Positions 1-6,512 of a DNA stretch of 41,210 bases are shown here, in pieces. The notes under the pieces are model-generated. The model saw only the letters and a list, made by a program, of their open reading frames with translations. It did no database searches and was not told the origin of the DNA. Source of the stretch: CAYMRB01 sp964392615. Lineage in GTDB: Bacteria > Planctomycetota > UBA8108. Position 1 is the stretch's first letter. Each line of letters opens with the position of its first letter. Made by a program: the position numbers and the translations under genes. The stretch covers positions 1 to 41,210 of the forward strand of contig CAYMRB010000028.1 of NCBI GenBank assembly GCA_964392615.1, read 5' to 3'.

Positions 1-409
1 GGTGTCCGACGAGCACCTCGAGGCTCGCCGCGTCCTCACGGCCGCCGAACGCCTCGATGATCAGCACCCCTTGCTGGTAGGAGGTGGCCTTCAGCTTGCC
101 GAGGATCTTGATGAGCGCTTCGACCGCCTTGTCATTCTCGAGCCCTTCGATCGACTTGCGAGCGCGCGCCCACACCTTGGCCGACGGCATGCCCGTGGCC
201 GCGATCGGAATCAGCACGACGGCTTTCGGATCGTCGGCCTCGCCGAGTTTCTCGACGAGCGCCTCGAGCTCGAACTCGTCCTCGTCCCTCAAGTAGACGC
301 GGAGCGCTTTCTTGTACCGGCTGAGCTCTCTGGAGCTAACGCCGTCCGCAACGGCAACCGTCGGCAAGACAAAGAAGAGGAGCGCGAGCTGGATACAACG
401 GCCTTTCAT
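1..409 (-). CDS. Exported HEAT-like repeat protein, N-terminal part (cut by window edge)
   Basis: This is the N-terminal 136 residues of a minus-strand gene that runs off the left edge. It begins with a typical signal peptide (MKGRCIQLALLFFVLPTVAVA, residues 1-21, cleavage probably after the last Ala). Helical, charged repeats of about 35-40 residues follow, such as KAVEALIKILGKLKATSYQQ and the segment around EAFGGREDAASLEVLVG. These look like HEAT/Armadillo-type helical hairpins and suggest a periplasmic scaffold. The ATG at 409 is chosen because GGAG lies about 9 bases upstream and the signal peptide starts there. The plus-strand open frame over the same bases has no signal peptide or recognisable domain and is taken as a shadow. 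The partner or substrate is unknown and the C-terminal part is not visible. Confidence 0.75.
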   Translation of the reverse strand, partial: MKGRCIQLALLFFVLPTVAVADGVSSRELSRYKKALRVYLRDEDEFELEALVEKLGEADDPKAVVLIPIAATGMPSAKVWARARKSIEGLENDKAVEALIKILGKLKATSYQQGVLIIEAFGGREDAASLEVLVGH

Positions 410-465
410 CGGTTCGTCTCCGATTCCTTCCGGTTTCCCGGTCGTTCGTTCGGGCACAAGACCCC

Positions 466-478
466 CGGCCTCATAATA
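466..478 (-). promoter_or_regulatory. Candidate promoter -10 for the HEAT-like gene
   Basis: On the minus strand TATTAT (478-473) is a 5/6 match to the sigma-70 -10 element inside otherwise GC-rich DNA. A start near 466 would give a leader of about 57 bases before the ATG at 409. No convincing -35 lies 17 bases upstream (GCCCGC), so this is only a candidate. Confidence 0.3.
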
Positions 479-520
479 CGTCGGCATCGAGGCTCGCGGG
501 CCTGATATTCTCGCCGTGGT

Positions 521-576
521 CGGGTCGCGATGTTCGGGTTGCGATGTTCGGGTCGCGGTGTTCGGGTCGCGTGCCG
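521..576. repeat. 14-bp tandem repeat, four near-identical units
   Basis: The unit CGGGTCGCGATGTT occurs at 521-534, then with one substitution at 535-548 and another at 549-562. A degraded fourth unit covers 563-576. It sits in the spacer between the Hsp20 terminator and the start of the HEAT-like gene, and encodes nothing recognisable. Confidence 0.8.
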
Positions 577-586
577 GCGGTCGATG

Positions 587-619
587 AAAACCGCCCCGAC
601 GGGGGTGGCGTCGGGGCGG
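587..619 (-). terminator. Rho-independent terminator after the Hsp20 pair
   Basis: On the minus strand CCGCCCCGAC (619-610) pairs perfectly over 10 bp with GTCGGGGCGG (600-591) around a 9-base loop, and is followed directly by TTTT (590-587). It lies 38 bases after the stop of the downstream Hsp20 gene, as expected for the end of that operon. Confidence 0.85.
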
Positions 620-657
620 TTGGGTCGAAGGGTGGTGGTGGTTGGTTCAACGAGCTG

Positions 658-1029
658 CTAGGAGGCCGGCTGGACCGCGATGCGTCGCGGCTGCAGCTTG
701 GCCGCCTTGGGCAGGTCGACGCGCAGCACGCCGTCTTTCAGACCTGCCGTGATGCCCTCCGCGTCGATCTCCTCCGAGATCAGGAAGGCGCGCCGGAAGT
801 CGGCCGGACGGTACTCCGCGAGGAGCTCCCGGCCGTCGCGAGCGGCGCGCTCGGACGCCGTCTCGATCGTCAGGCGGCCCTGGTCGAGGTCGATCCGAAT
901 GTCCTGCTCCGAGACGCCGGGTAGGTCGACGAGGAGAACGAGACCGGTCTCGTTCTCGAGGATGTCGGCGCGCGGCTTGACGAATCGCCGCGCGGTGGCG
1001 GGCGCGTTGGCTTGTTTCGTCTGGGTCAT
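658..1029 (-). CDS. Small heat shock protein, Hsp20/alpha-crystallin family
   Basis: This 123-residue protein is an ATP-independent holdase chaperone of the Hsp20 family, which binds unfolding cytoplasmic proteins and usually forms oligomers. The alpha-crystallin domain spans about residues 16-112. It has the family beginning (PRADILENETGLVLLVDLPG), a SEQDIRIDLDQGRLTIET strand pair, the YRPADFRRAFLI segment that corresponds to the usual (Y/F)xRxF motif, and the conserved DGVLRVDLPKA near the end. The N-terminal arm is short and the C-terminal tail ends RRIAVQPAS, holding an I-x-V motif like the one that docks into the beta4-beta8 groove. The ATG at 1029 is preceded by AAAGGAA at about 7 bases. 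It is the second gene of a two-gene Hsp20 operon and is followed by a strong hairpin terminator. Confidence 0.95.
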   Translation of the reverse strand: MTQTKQANAPATARRFVKPRADILENETGLVLLVDLPGVSEQDIRIDLDQGRLTIETASERAARDGRELLAEYRPADFRRAFLISEEIDAEGITAGLKDGVLRVDLPKAAKLQPRRIAVQPAS

Positions 1030-1077
1030 GTGATGTTCCTTTCGATGTCGTGTCTCTGTCGTCGCGATCGCCGGGCG

Positions 1078-1391
1078 TCAGGCGGANNNNNNNNNNNNNN
1101 NNNNNNNNNNNNNNNNNNNNNNNNNNNNNNNNNNNNNNNNNNNNNNNNNNNNNNNNNNNNNNNNNNNNNNNNNNNNNNNNNNNNNNCGACCGTCACGTCG
1201 ATGTCCTCGGACTTGACCCCGGGGACCTCGGCGGTGATCGTGACGTTCTCCGGCCCCTCGTGGACGTTCAGCGCCGGGAAGCGCGTCGACGGCGTGTCGA
1301 AGAGGCGATCGCTCAGGAGACCCCAGTCGCGGAAGAGATCGCCGAACAGGTCGTGAGTCGTCGGGTGGTGCTTCATCAAGGACCAGCTCAT
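1078..1391 (-). CDS. Small heat shock protein, Hsp20 family (interrupted by assembly gap)
   Basis: Only the first 68 residues are readable (1391-1187). They start MSWSLMKHHPTTHDLFGDLF and lead into a clear alpha-crystallin start (FPALNVHEGPENVTITAEVP, then GVKSEDIDVTV), after which 100 N bases interrupt the gene. The ATG at 1391 is set by a perfect GGAGG seven bases before it. A longer in-frame start at 1487 would add an unconserved tail and overlap the likely promoter, so it is rejected. The end is inferred: the first stop after the gap in a plausible frame is TGA at 1080-1078, giving an ending Ser-Ala-stop 48 bases before the next Hsp20 start. Because the N run is probably a placeholder of unknown size, both the frame after the gap and the stop are uncertain. 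The two Hsp20 genes form an operon. Confidence 0.8.
1087..1186. other. Assembly gap (100 N)
   Basis: A run of exactly 100 N bases, the usual placeholder for a scaffold join of unknown length. It falls inside the upstream Hsp20 gene and removes most of its alpha-crystallin domain. Confidence 0.99.
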
Positions 1392-1397
1392 GGTGTT

Positions 1398-1452
1398 TCC
1401 TCCGATGGTGGTGGCTGATTTCGGGAGCCCCTCGTGGCGCTCAGCCGGAGGA
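1398..1452 (-). promoter_or_regulatory. Candidate RNA thermometer sequestering the Hsp20 Shine-Dalgarno
   Basis: In the Hsp20 leader the 12-base run TCCTCCGGCTGA (1452-1441) is complementary to two downstream pieces. GGCTGA pairs with TCAGCC (1418-1413), and TCCTCC pairs with GGAGGA (1403-1398), which is the Shine-Dalgarno itself. The two helices would stack on one side, with a 9-base bulge on the other and a 22-base apical region. The ATG at 1391 is seven bases further on. Leaders that mask the SD and melt with heat are known for small heat shock genes (ROSE elements, cyanobacterial hsp17). The fold is read by eye and the temperature response is inference. Confidence 0.45.
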
Positions 1453-1473
1453 GAGCAAGCGCTGCGCCAATTC

Positions 1474-1502
1474 GCTATATTTGTCATAAACAGAGATACT
1501 AA
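1474..1502 (-). promoter_or_regulatory. Candidate promoter of the Hsp20 operon in an AT-rich island
   Basis: On the minus strand TTAGTA (1502-1497), a 17-base spacer and TATAGC (1479-1474) form a moderate sigma-70-like pair, 3/6 and 4/6 matches. They sit in a short AT-rich island (about 1471-1512) that contrasts with the surrounding sequence. Initiation near 1467 would give a leader of about 76 bases that contains the whole SD-masking fold. The same island could also drive the divergent plus-strand operon starting at 1633. No CIRCE element is visible. Confidence 0.3.
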
Positions 1503-1566
1503 CTGGGATTATGCGGCGCGCTCCGAAGGGCGCGCAGATGCGGCGACTGCCAAAATGACGCTCTTT

Positions 1567-1625
1567 GGGAGGGGCTTGCGCCGAGAAGCCTCCCGTCGGC
1601 AGCCGCCTGCTGCCGATGTGGCAGC
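1567..1625 (+). promoter_or_regulatory. Structured leader with mutually exclusive hairpins before the glycosidase gene
   Basis: Two adjacent hairpins lie in the leader. At 1567-1594 GGGA/TCCC plus GGCTT/AAGCC pair with a two-base bulge. At 1597-1615 CGGCAGC pairs with GCTGCCG around five bases. The right arm GCTGCC (1609-1614) can instead pair with a second GGCAGC (1620-1625), again across five bases. That alternative hairpin would occupy positions -13 to -8 relative to the ATG at 1633, where an SD would normally lie. No classical SD is present. The complementarity is seen directly; any switching role is inference. Confidence 0.3.
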
Positions 1626-1632
1626 TTGTTGG

Positions 1633-4600
1633 ATGCGGCCCGTCCGAAGGCTCGCTCTGGCCGTGCTTCTCGTCGTGGTTCCGACGGCGTCGATGGCTGC
1701 CGACGCGATCCGGCTCGACGTCAACCGCGACGCGTGGGTCTCGGCGGCCGGCTCCGAGCGCGACGCGAACCTCGGCGGCGCGAGTCGATTGAAGACGAAG
1801 GGCATCCAGGAGATGTTCCTCTTCGACGTCGACGCGCGACCGCTGCGCGGCAAGGTCATCCGTCGCGTCACGCTGCACCTGAACGGCCGCTCGGAGGCGG
1901 TGCAACGGCGGCTGACCGTCTCGACTCTCGCGAGCGAGTGGGTCGAGGGCACGTCGCCGCGCTACGCGACGCAGCGGGGCAGTAGCACGTTTGCGGCGGC
2001 GCGCCACGGCGTGCGGCCATGGGCCGAGCCCGGCAGCGACCTCACCGCGGTGATGGCCGGCGCCGGCAACACGCTTTGGCGCTTCGCCGACGCGACCCCT
2101 CCGGACCGCAACGGGTGGCAGACGGTCGCCGTCGAGCCCGGCGTGCTCGCGGCCCGCGTGGCCGGGATCAGCTACGGGTTTACCGTCATCGACGACGTCG
2201 GGTCGGAGTACGAACGACGCGGCGACCGCTTCGAGTACCGACCTTTCCCGAACCGCTTCGTGGCCAGTCGCGAGGCCGGCGAGAAGCTCGCGCCGTATCT
2301 GACCGTCGAGCTCGCCGGCGTCGACGACGACCCACCGGGGCGCGTCGTTCGCGTCGTGTCGTCCGTCGTCGGGCGCGACGATCAACCGCTGCCTGCCGGC
2401 GAAGCGCGGATCGAGCTCGTGACGCCGGACGACCGCGGCGGTGCCGGCACGCTGGGCTTCCTCGTGCGCTTCCAGGAGGGCCGCGAGTTCTCATGGGATC
2501 GCGCGCGCCCCGTGCCGCGCTATCTGATTCCGCTCGCGGGAGCGGCGGGCAGCCGCGTCGAGCTGCACCTACGAGACATGGCGCTCCGGCCCGGCGCGAC
2601 GCACACCGTCGGGGTCCGCGCGGTCGACGCTGCCGGCAACGTCGGGTCGCTGCGCACCGTGCGTGTCGCGACGTCGCGACACGCCCCGCCGCCGATTCCG
2701 GCCGCCGGCGTCGAGCCGCTCTCCGATGCCGATCGTGCAGCGTCGTTGCCGCGCCTCGGAGATGTGAGCGTCGCGGTGGTCGATCCGTGGGACGTGATCC
2801 ACCCCGTCAGCGGCGTCAGCATCCCGAAGCGCAGCGCGTCCTATCGACGCGCGAATCACTTGTGGTCGGCCGGGGACCGCCGCGTGCGCCTCTTCGCTGC
2901 GCGCAACGAGTTCGTCGCGTTTCAGGTCGTCCTCGAAGGACGGGGTGCGACCGACGTCGATGTCGACCTCCGCTTCGACGCATCTCGAGCGCGCGGCAAG
3001 CGTCAGCTCGCTCCGCGTGTGCTCGAGTTCCGCCACGTCGCCGCCGATGCGGGACCGTTTCCCGACCCGCTCGTCCCCGCCGGATCGCCGCGCGAGGAGA
3101 TCCGCGGGCGGAGATTCTCGACGCGTTTCGTCGAGGTGCGCGTGCCGCACGAGGCGCGCACGGGGACGCATCGCGGCACGCTGACGTTGCGGCGCGGAGG
3201 CGAGGCGGTGCGTCTGTCGGTCGACGTCGAGGTGTGGAACTTCACCCTGCCCGATCGTCTGTCGTTCATCCCGCAGATGAACTGCTACGGCTTGCCGGCC
3301 CCGCCGCGCGAGATCGAGTACTACCGCCTCGCCCACGAGCACCGCACGTGTCTGAACCGTCTCGCCTACAACTGGCAGGGCAAGGTGCGGCAGCCGTTCG
3401 CGCCGCGCATCCCGGCCGGCCGCGGCGCGGGGCGTTGGGACTGGCGCGAGTTCGACGCGCGTTTCGGGCCGCTCTTCGACGGCTCGGCGTTCGCCGACTT
3501 GCCGCGCGGTGCCGTGCCCGTCGAGGCGTGCTATCTGCCGATCAACGAGAACTGGCCGATGGACGTCCACGCGGCTTTTCGCGGCGGCTACTGGATCGAG
3601 ACCGCGTTCGACGACGCGTACTGGCACGCGTACCGCGACGCGTGCAGGCGCTTCGCCGAGCACTTGCGCGAGCGCGGCTGGACGCAGACCTTCTTCGAGC
3701 TCTATCTGAACAACAAGGTCTATCACAAGCGGGAGAGCTGGTATCGCAGCTCGGCGCCGTGGGTCTTCGACGAGCCGGTGAACACGCAGGACTTCTGGGC
3801 GCTGCGTCGCTACGGCATCGAATTCCACCGTGCGATCACGCCGGTGCGCGGCGACGTGAAGCTCGCGTATCGCGGCGACATCTCGCGACCGCAGTGGCAG
3901 CGCGACCTGTTCGATGGCGTACTCGACATCAACGTCGTCGGCGGACCGTTCCGCACGTACTCCCGGCGCATCATCGATCGCAAGGCGCACTACGGCGAGA
4001 TCGTCTATCAGTACGGCAGCTCGAATCGCATCGGCCAGCCGAACGTGCAGCCCATCGCGTGGTGCGTCGACATCTGGACGCTCGGCGGCGACGGCGTGCT
4101 GCCGTGGCAGACCATCGGCCGCGACGCCTCGTGGCGGAAGGCCGATCCGAACGCGATCTTCTATCCCGGCGATCCGATCGATGCGCGTCGGCCGGTGCCG
4201 AGCGTGCGCTTGAAGGCGTACCGGCGCGGTCAGCAGGACGTCGAGTACCTCGTCCTCCTCGCGCGTGCGCTCGACGAACCTCGTTGGGCGATCGGCGACG
4301 CCGTCCGGCGCGAGCTGCGGCTCGCCGCGCGCGTCGTCAAGACGAGCGAGGACGACGCCGGGCGCGTCAGCTACGACGCGCTCGATGCGCGCGATCTCTG
4401 GGCGCTGCGCATGCGGGTCGGACGGCATCTCGATCAACTCGCACCGCGCCCGCAACGTCGATTGGTGGAACTGCGCACGCCGGCGCGCGACGTCGACGCG
4501 TTGCCCGACCTCGGCTACGTGACGACCGAGATCGCGCCGGGCCTCGCACGAGGGGACGGTGCCCGGCGGCGTGGCTCTCAGTCGACGGATCGCGGCGGCC

Positions 4601-5217
4601 CGAAGACGCTGATCGTGCGCGATCGCGATTCGGTCGCGGACGTCGTGCTCGACGTGAATTCACCGAGGCGGCGTTGCGGCGGCGTGCCGCGTGACAACCG
4701 GATCGTACGTCAGGAGACGTCGAACGCGATGCTTCTGCGATTCGACCTCGGCGCGTTGCCGAAGGCCGCCGTCGTCAGAAGCGCGCGGTTGAGCTTCCGC
4801 GTCTGGGATCCGTCGAGCTCCGCGTCGACTCACCTGGCAGTGTTTCGCGTGCTGACCCCGTGGCGCGAGAAGGAGGCGTCGTGGGCGTCACCGCGCGGCG
4901 GGAGGGACTGGCGGCGGGGCGCGTTCGCGGTCGGCCGGGACACGCCCGCTCGACCGGATACGATGGTCATCGTCGCGCCGGATCGCGGCGGCGACATCGC
5001 CGATCCACCGATCGAGTACGTCGTCGATGTGACCGCTGCGGCGAGGGCGTGGCATCGCGATCCGAACACGAACCTCGGTGTCGCGCTCGTGCCGCGCGCC
5101 GACGCGTCTGTCGACGACGGTCACTGGACGAGGTTCCAGGTGCTCGCGAGCGAGTCCCCTGATGAGCGCTGGGTGCCGAGGTTCATCGTCGAGTACGAGG
5201 AGGGGAAGGGCGAGTGA
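1633..5217 (+). CDS. Secreted DUF4091-type glycoside hydrolase-like protein flanked by DNRLRE domains
   Basis: This 1194-residue protein starts with a signal peptide (MRPVRRLALAVLLVVVPTAS, residues 1-20, then MAA before the likely cut). Residues about 24-195 form a DNRLRE/CBM96-like beta domain (FLFDVDARPL, GKVIRRVTLHL, LASEWVEGTS). A second copy ends the protein at about 990-1190 (AMLLRFDLGALPKAAVVRSA, VVDVTAAARAW). Between them lie a fibronectin-like region (about 230-350) and a large catalytic-type region (about 415-940) in the style of DUF4091/GH123-related TIM barrels, including RLFAARNEFVAFQVVLEG, FFELYLNNKVYHKRESWY and LKAYRRGQQDVEYLVLLAR. The exact substrate and catalytic residues cannot be named. 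The start is chosen from the signal peptide; ATG at 1555 is an alternative. The stop overlaps the next start (TGATG), so it is coupled to the pectate-lyase-like gene, which points to plant or algal polysaccharide as target. Confidence 0.85.
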   Translation: MRPVRRLALAVLLVVVPTASMAADAIRLDVNRDAWVSAAGSERDANLGGASRLKTKGIQEMFLFDVDARPLRGKVIRRVTLHLNGRSEAVQRRLTVSTLASEWVEGTSPRYATQRGSSTFAAARHGVRPWAEPGSDLTAVMAGAGNTLWRFADATPPDRNGWQTVAVEPGVLAARVAGISYGFTVIDDVGSEYERRGDRFEYRPFPNRFVASREAGEKLAPYLTVELAGVDDDPPGRVVRVVSSVVGRDDQPLPAGEARIELVTPDDRGGAGTLGFLVRFQEGREFSWDRARPVPRYLIPLAGAAGSRVELHLRDMALRPGATHTVGVRAVDAAGNVGSLRTVRVATSRHAPPPIPAAGVEPLSDADRAASLPRLGDVSVAVVDPWDVIHPVSGVSIPKRSASYRRANHLWSAGDRRVRLFAARNEFVAFQVVLEGRGATDVDVDLRFDASRARGKRQLAPRVLEFRHVAADAGPFPDPLVPAGSPREEIRGRRFSTRFVEVRVPHEARTGTHRGTLTLRRGGEAVRLSVDVEVWNFTLPDRLSFIPQMNCYGLPAPPREIEYYRLAHEHRTCLNRLAYNWQGKVRQPFAPRIPAGRGAGRWDWREFDARFGPLFDGSAFADLPRGAVPVEACYLPINENWPMDVHAAFRGGYWIETAFDDAYWHAYRDACRRFAEHLRERGWTQTFFELYLNNKVYHKRESWYRSSAPWVFDEPVNTQDFWALRRYGIEFHRAITPVRGDVKLAYRGDISRPQWQRDLFDGVLDINVVGGPFRTYSRRIIDRKAHYGEIVYQYGSSNRIGQPNVQPIAWCVDIWTLGGDGVLPWQTIGRDASWRKADPNAIFYPGDPIDARRPVPSVRLKAYRRGQQDVEYLVLLARALDEPRWAIGDAVRRELRLAARVVKTSEDDAGRVSYDALDARDLWALRMRVGRHLDQLAPRPQRRLVELRTPARDVDALPDLGYVTTEIAPGLARGDGARRRGSQSTDRGGPKTLIVRDRDSVADVVLDVNSPRRRCGGVPRDNRIVRQETSNAMLLRFDLGALPKAAVVRSARLSFRVWDPSSSASTHLAVFRVLTPWREKEASWASPRGGRDWRRGAFAVGRDTPARPDTMVIVAPDRGGDIADPPIEYVVDVTAAARAWHRDPNTNLGVALVPRADASVDDGHWTRFQVLASESPDERWVPRFIVEYEEGKGE

Positions 5218-6512
5218 TGCGAGTTCTTCAGTTGTTGACGATCGGCCTCGCGTGTAGCGGCGTCGCGGACGCACGCGACCGACTGCCCGCCTTCCCGGGA
5301 GCCGAGGGCTTCGGCGCGTTCGCGCGTGGAGGCCGCGGCGGCCGCGTGCTTCTCGTCACCGACCTGCGCGACTATCGACCCGGCAAGGAGACGACGATTC
5401 CCGGCACGCTGCGCGCGGCGTGCGAAGCGAAGGGGCCGCGCATCGTCGTGTTTCGCACGAGCGGCACGATCCGGCTGCGCGACGCGCTGCGCATTCGCGA
5501 ACCCTTCTTGACGCTCGCCGGACAGACGGCGCCCGGTGGCGGCGTGTGCGTTCGCGACCACGGTTGCTCGATCACGACGCACGACGTCATCGTGCAGCAC
5601 TTGAGGTTTCGACCCGGCGATGCGCTGCGCCGCGAGTGCGACGCGTTGTCGCTCGGCTCCGGTGCGCGTGACGTGATCATCGACCATTGCTCGACGAGCT
5701 GGGCGATCGACGAGGTTCTGTCGGTGTCGGGCGCGGGCATCACGAACGTCACTGTGCAGTGGACCGTCATCAGCGAGAGCCTGAACGACAGCTATCACGG
5801 CAAGGGCAAGCACGGCTACGGATCGCTCCTGCGCACGAACGGCAACGTGACGTTTCACCACTGCCTCTACGCGTTCCACTCGAGCCGCTCGCCGCGCCCC
5901 GGAACGTACGGAGAGGGCAGCATCTTGCTCGACTTCCGCAACAACGTGATCCATCGCGGCGGCCGCGGATACACGGCGAAGGACCCGGCTCGCATCAACT
6001 ACGTCGGCAATTGGATCCAGCAGACGGAGCCGTTCGTCGCGACTGACACGACGGTGATGCACGCCGCGGGCAATCGGCTCGAGGGATCGAACGCGGGCGT
6101 CGAGAATCCGTGGGATCTCATCCGCGGATTGCCGCTATCCGGTCGGCGCGCCGAGCCGTTTCCCGTCGCGGCTGTCGCCACCGACACGGCCGCGCGCGCG
6201 TACGAGCGCGTGCTGACCGGGGTCGGTGCGGCGCTTCCGCGGCGCGACGCGGTTGATGTTCGCGTCATCGCGCTGGTCCGCTCCGGAAGAGGGCGACTCA
6301 TCGACTCGCAGGGCGAGGTCGGCGGCTGGCCGCGGCTCGACCCGGCCGTCGCGCCGCGCGACAACGATCGCGACGGCATGCCCGACGCGTGGGAAAAGGC
6401 CCACGGGCTCGACCCGCGCGATTCGGGGGACGCGTCGACCGACGCCGATCGCGACGGCTACTCGAACGTCGAGGAGTTCATTCACCGAACCGATCCGCAG
6501 GAGGCGACATGA
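5217..6512 (+). CDS. Secreted pectate-lyase-like right-handed beta-helix protein
   Basis: A 431-residue exported protein with signal peptide MRVLQLLTIGLACSGVADA (1-19). It then carries the hallmark opening of PL1-related lyases, FPGAEGFGAFARGGRGGRV (about residues 24-42). Beta-helix rungs follow, with TLRAACEAKGPRIVVFRTSG, ITTHDVIVQHLRFRPGD, DVIIDHCSTSWAIDEVLSVS, VTVQWTVISESLN and HHCLYAFHSSRSPR. The C-terminus (about 382-431) has a thrombospondin-type-3-like calcium repeat (DNDRDGMPDAWEKAHGLDP, then DADRDGYSNVEEF). Such proteins cleave pectic polysaccharide by beta-elimination; activity here is inferred from family. ATG 5217 overlaps the preceding stop by one base and has GGAGGGG upstream. 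A GTG at 5214 would add one residue. Its stop overlaps the next ATG (ATGA), making a three-gene coupled operon. Confidence 0.9.
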   Translation: MRVLQLLTIGLACSGVADARDRLPAFPGAEGFGAFARGGRGGRVLLVTDLRDYRPGKETTIPGTLRAACEAKGPRIVVFRTSGTIRLRDALRIREPFLTLAGQTAPGGGVCVRDHGCSITTHDVIVQHLRFRPGDALRRECDALSLGSGARDVIIDHCSTSWAIDEVLSVSGAGITNVTVQWTVISESLNDSYHGKGKHGYGSLLRTNGNVTFHHCLYAFHSSRSPRPGTYGEGSILLDFRNNVIHRGGRGYTAKDPARINYVGNWIQQTEPFVATDTTVMHAAGNRLEGSNAGVENPWDLIRGLPLSGRRAEPFPVAAVATDTAARAYERVLTGVGAALPRRDAVDVRVIALVRSGRGRLIDSQGEVGGWPRLDPAVAPRDNDRDGMPDAWEKAHGLDPRDSGDASTDADRDGYSNVEEFIHRTDPQEAT

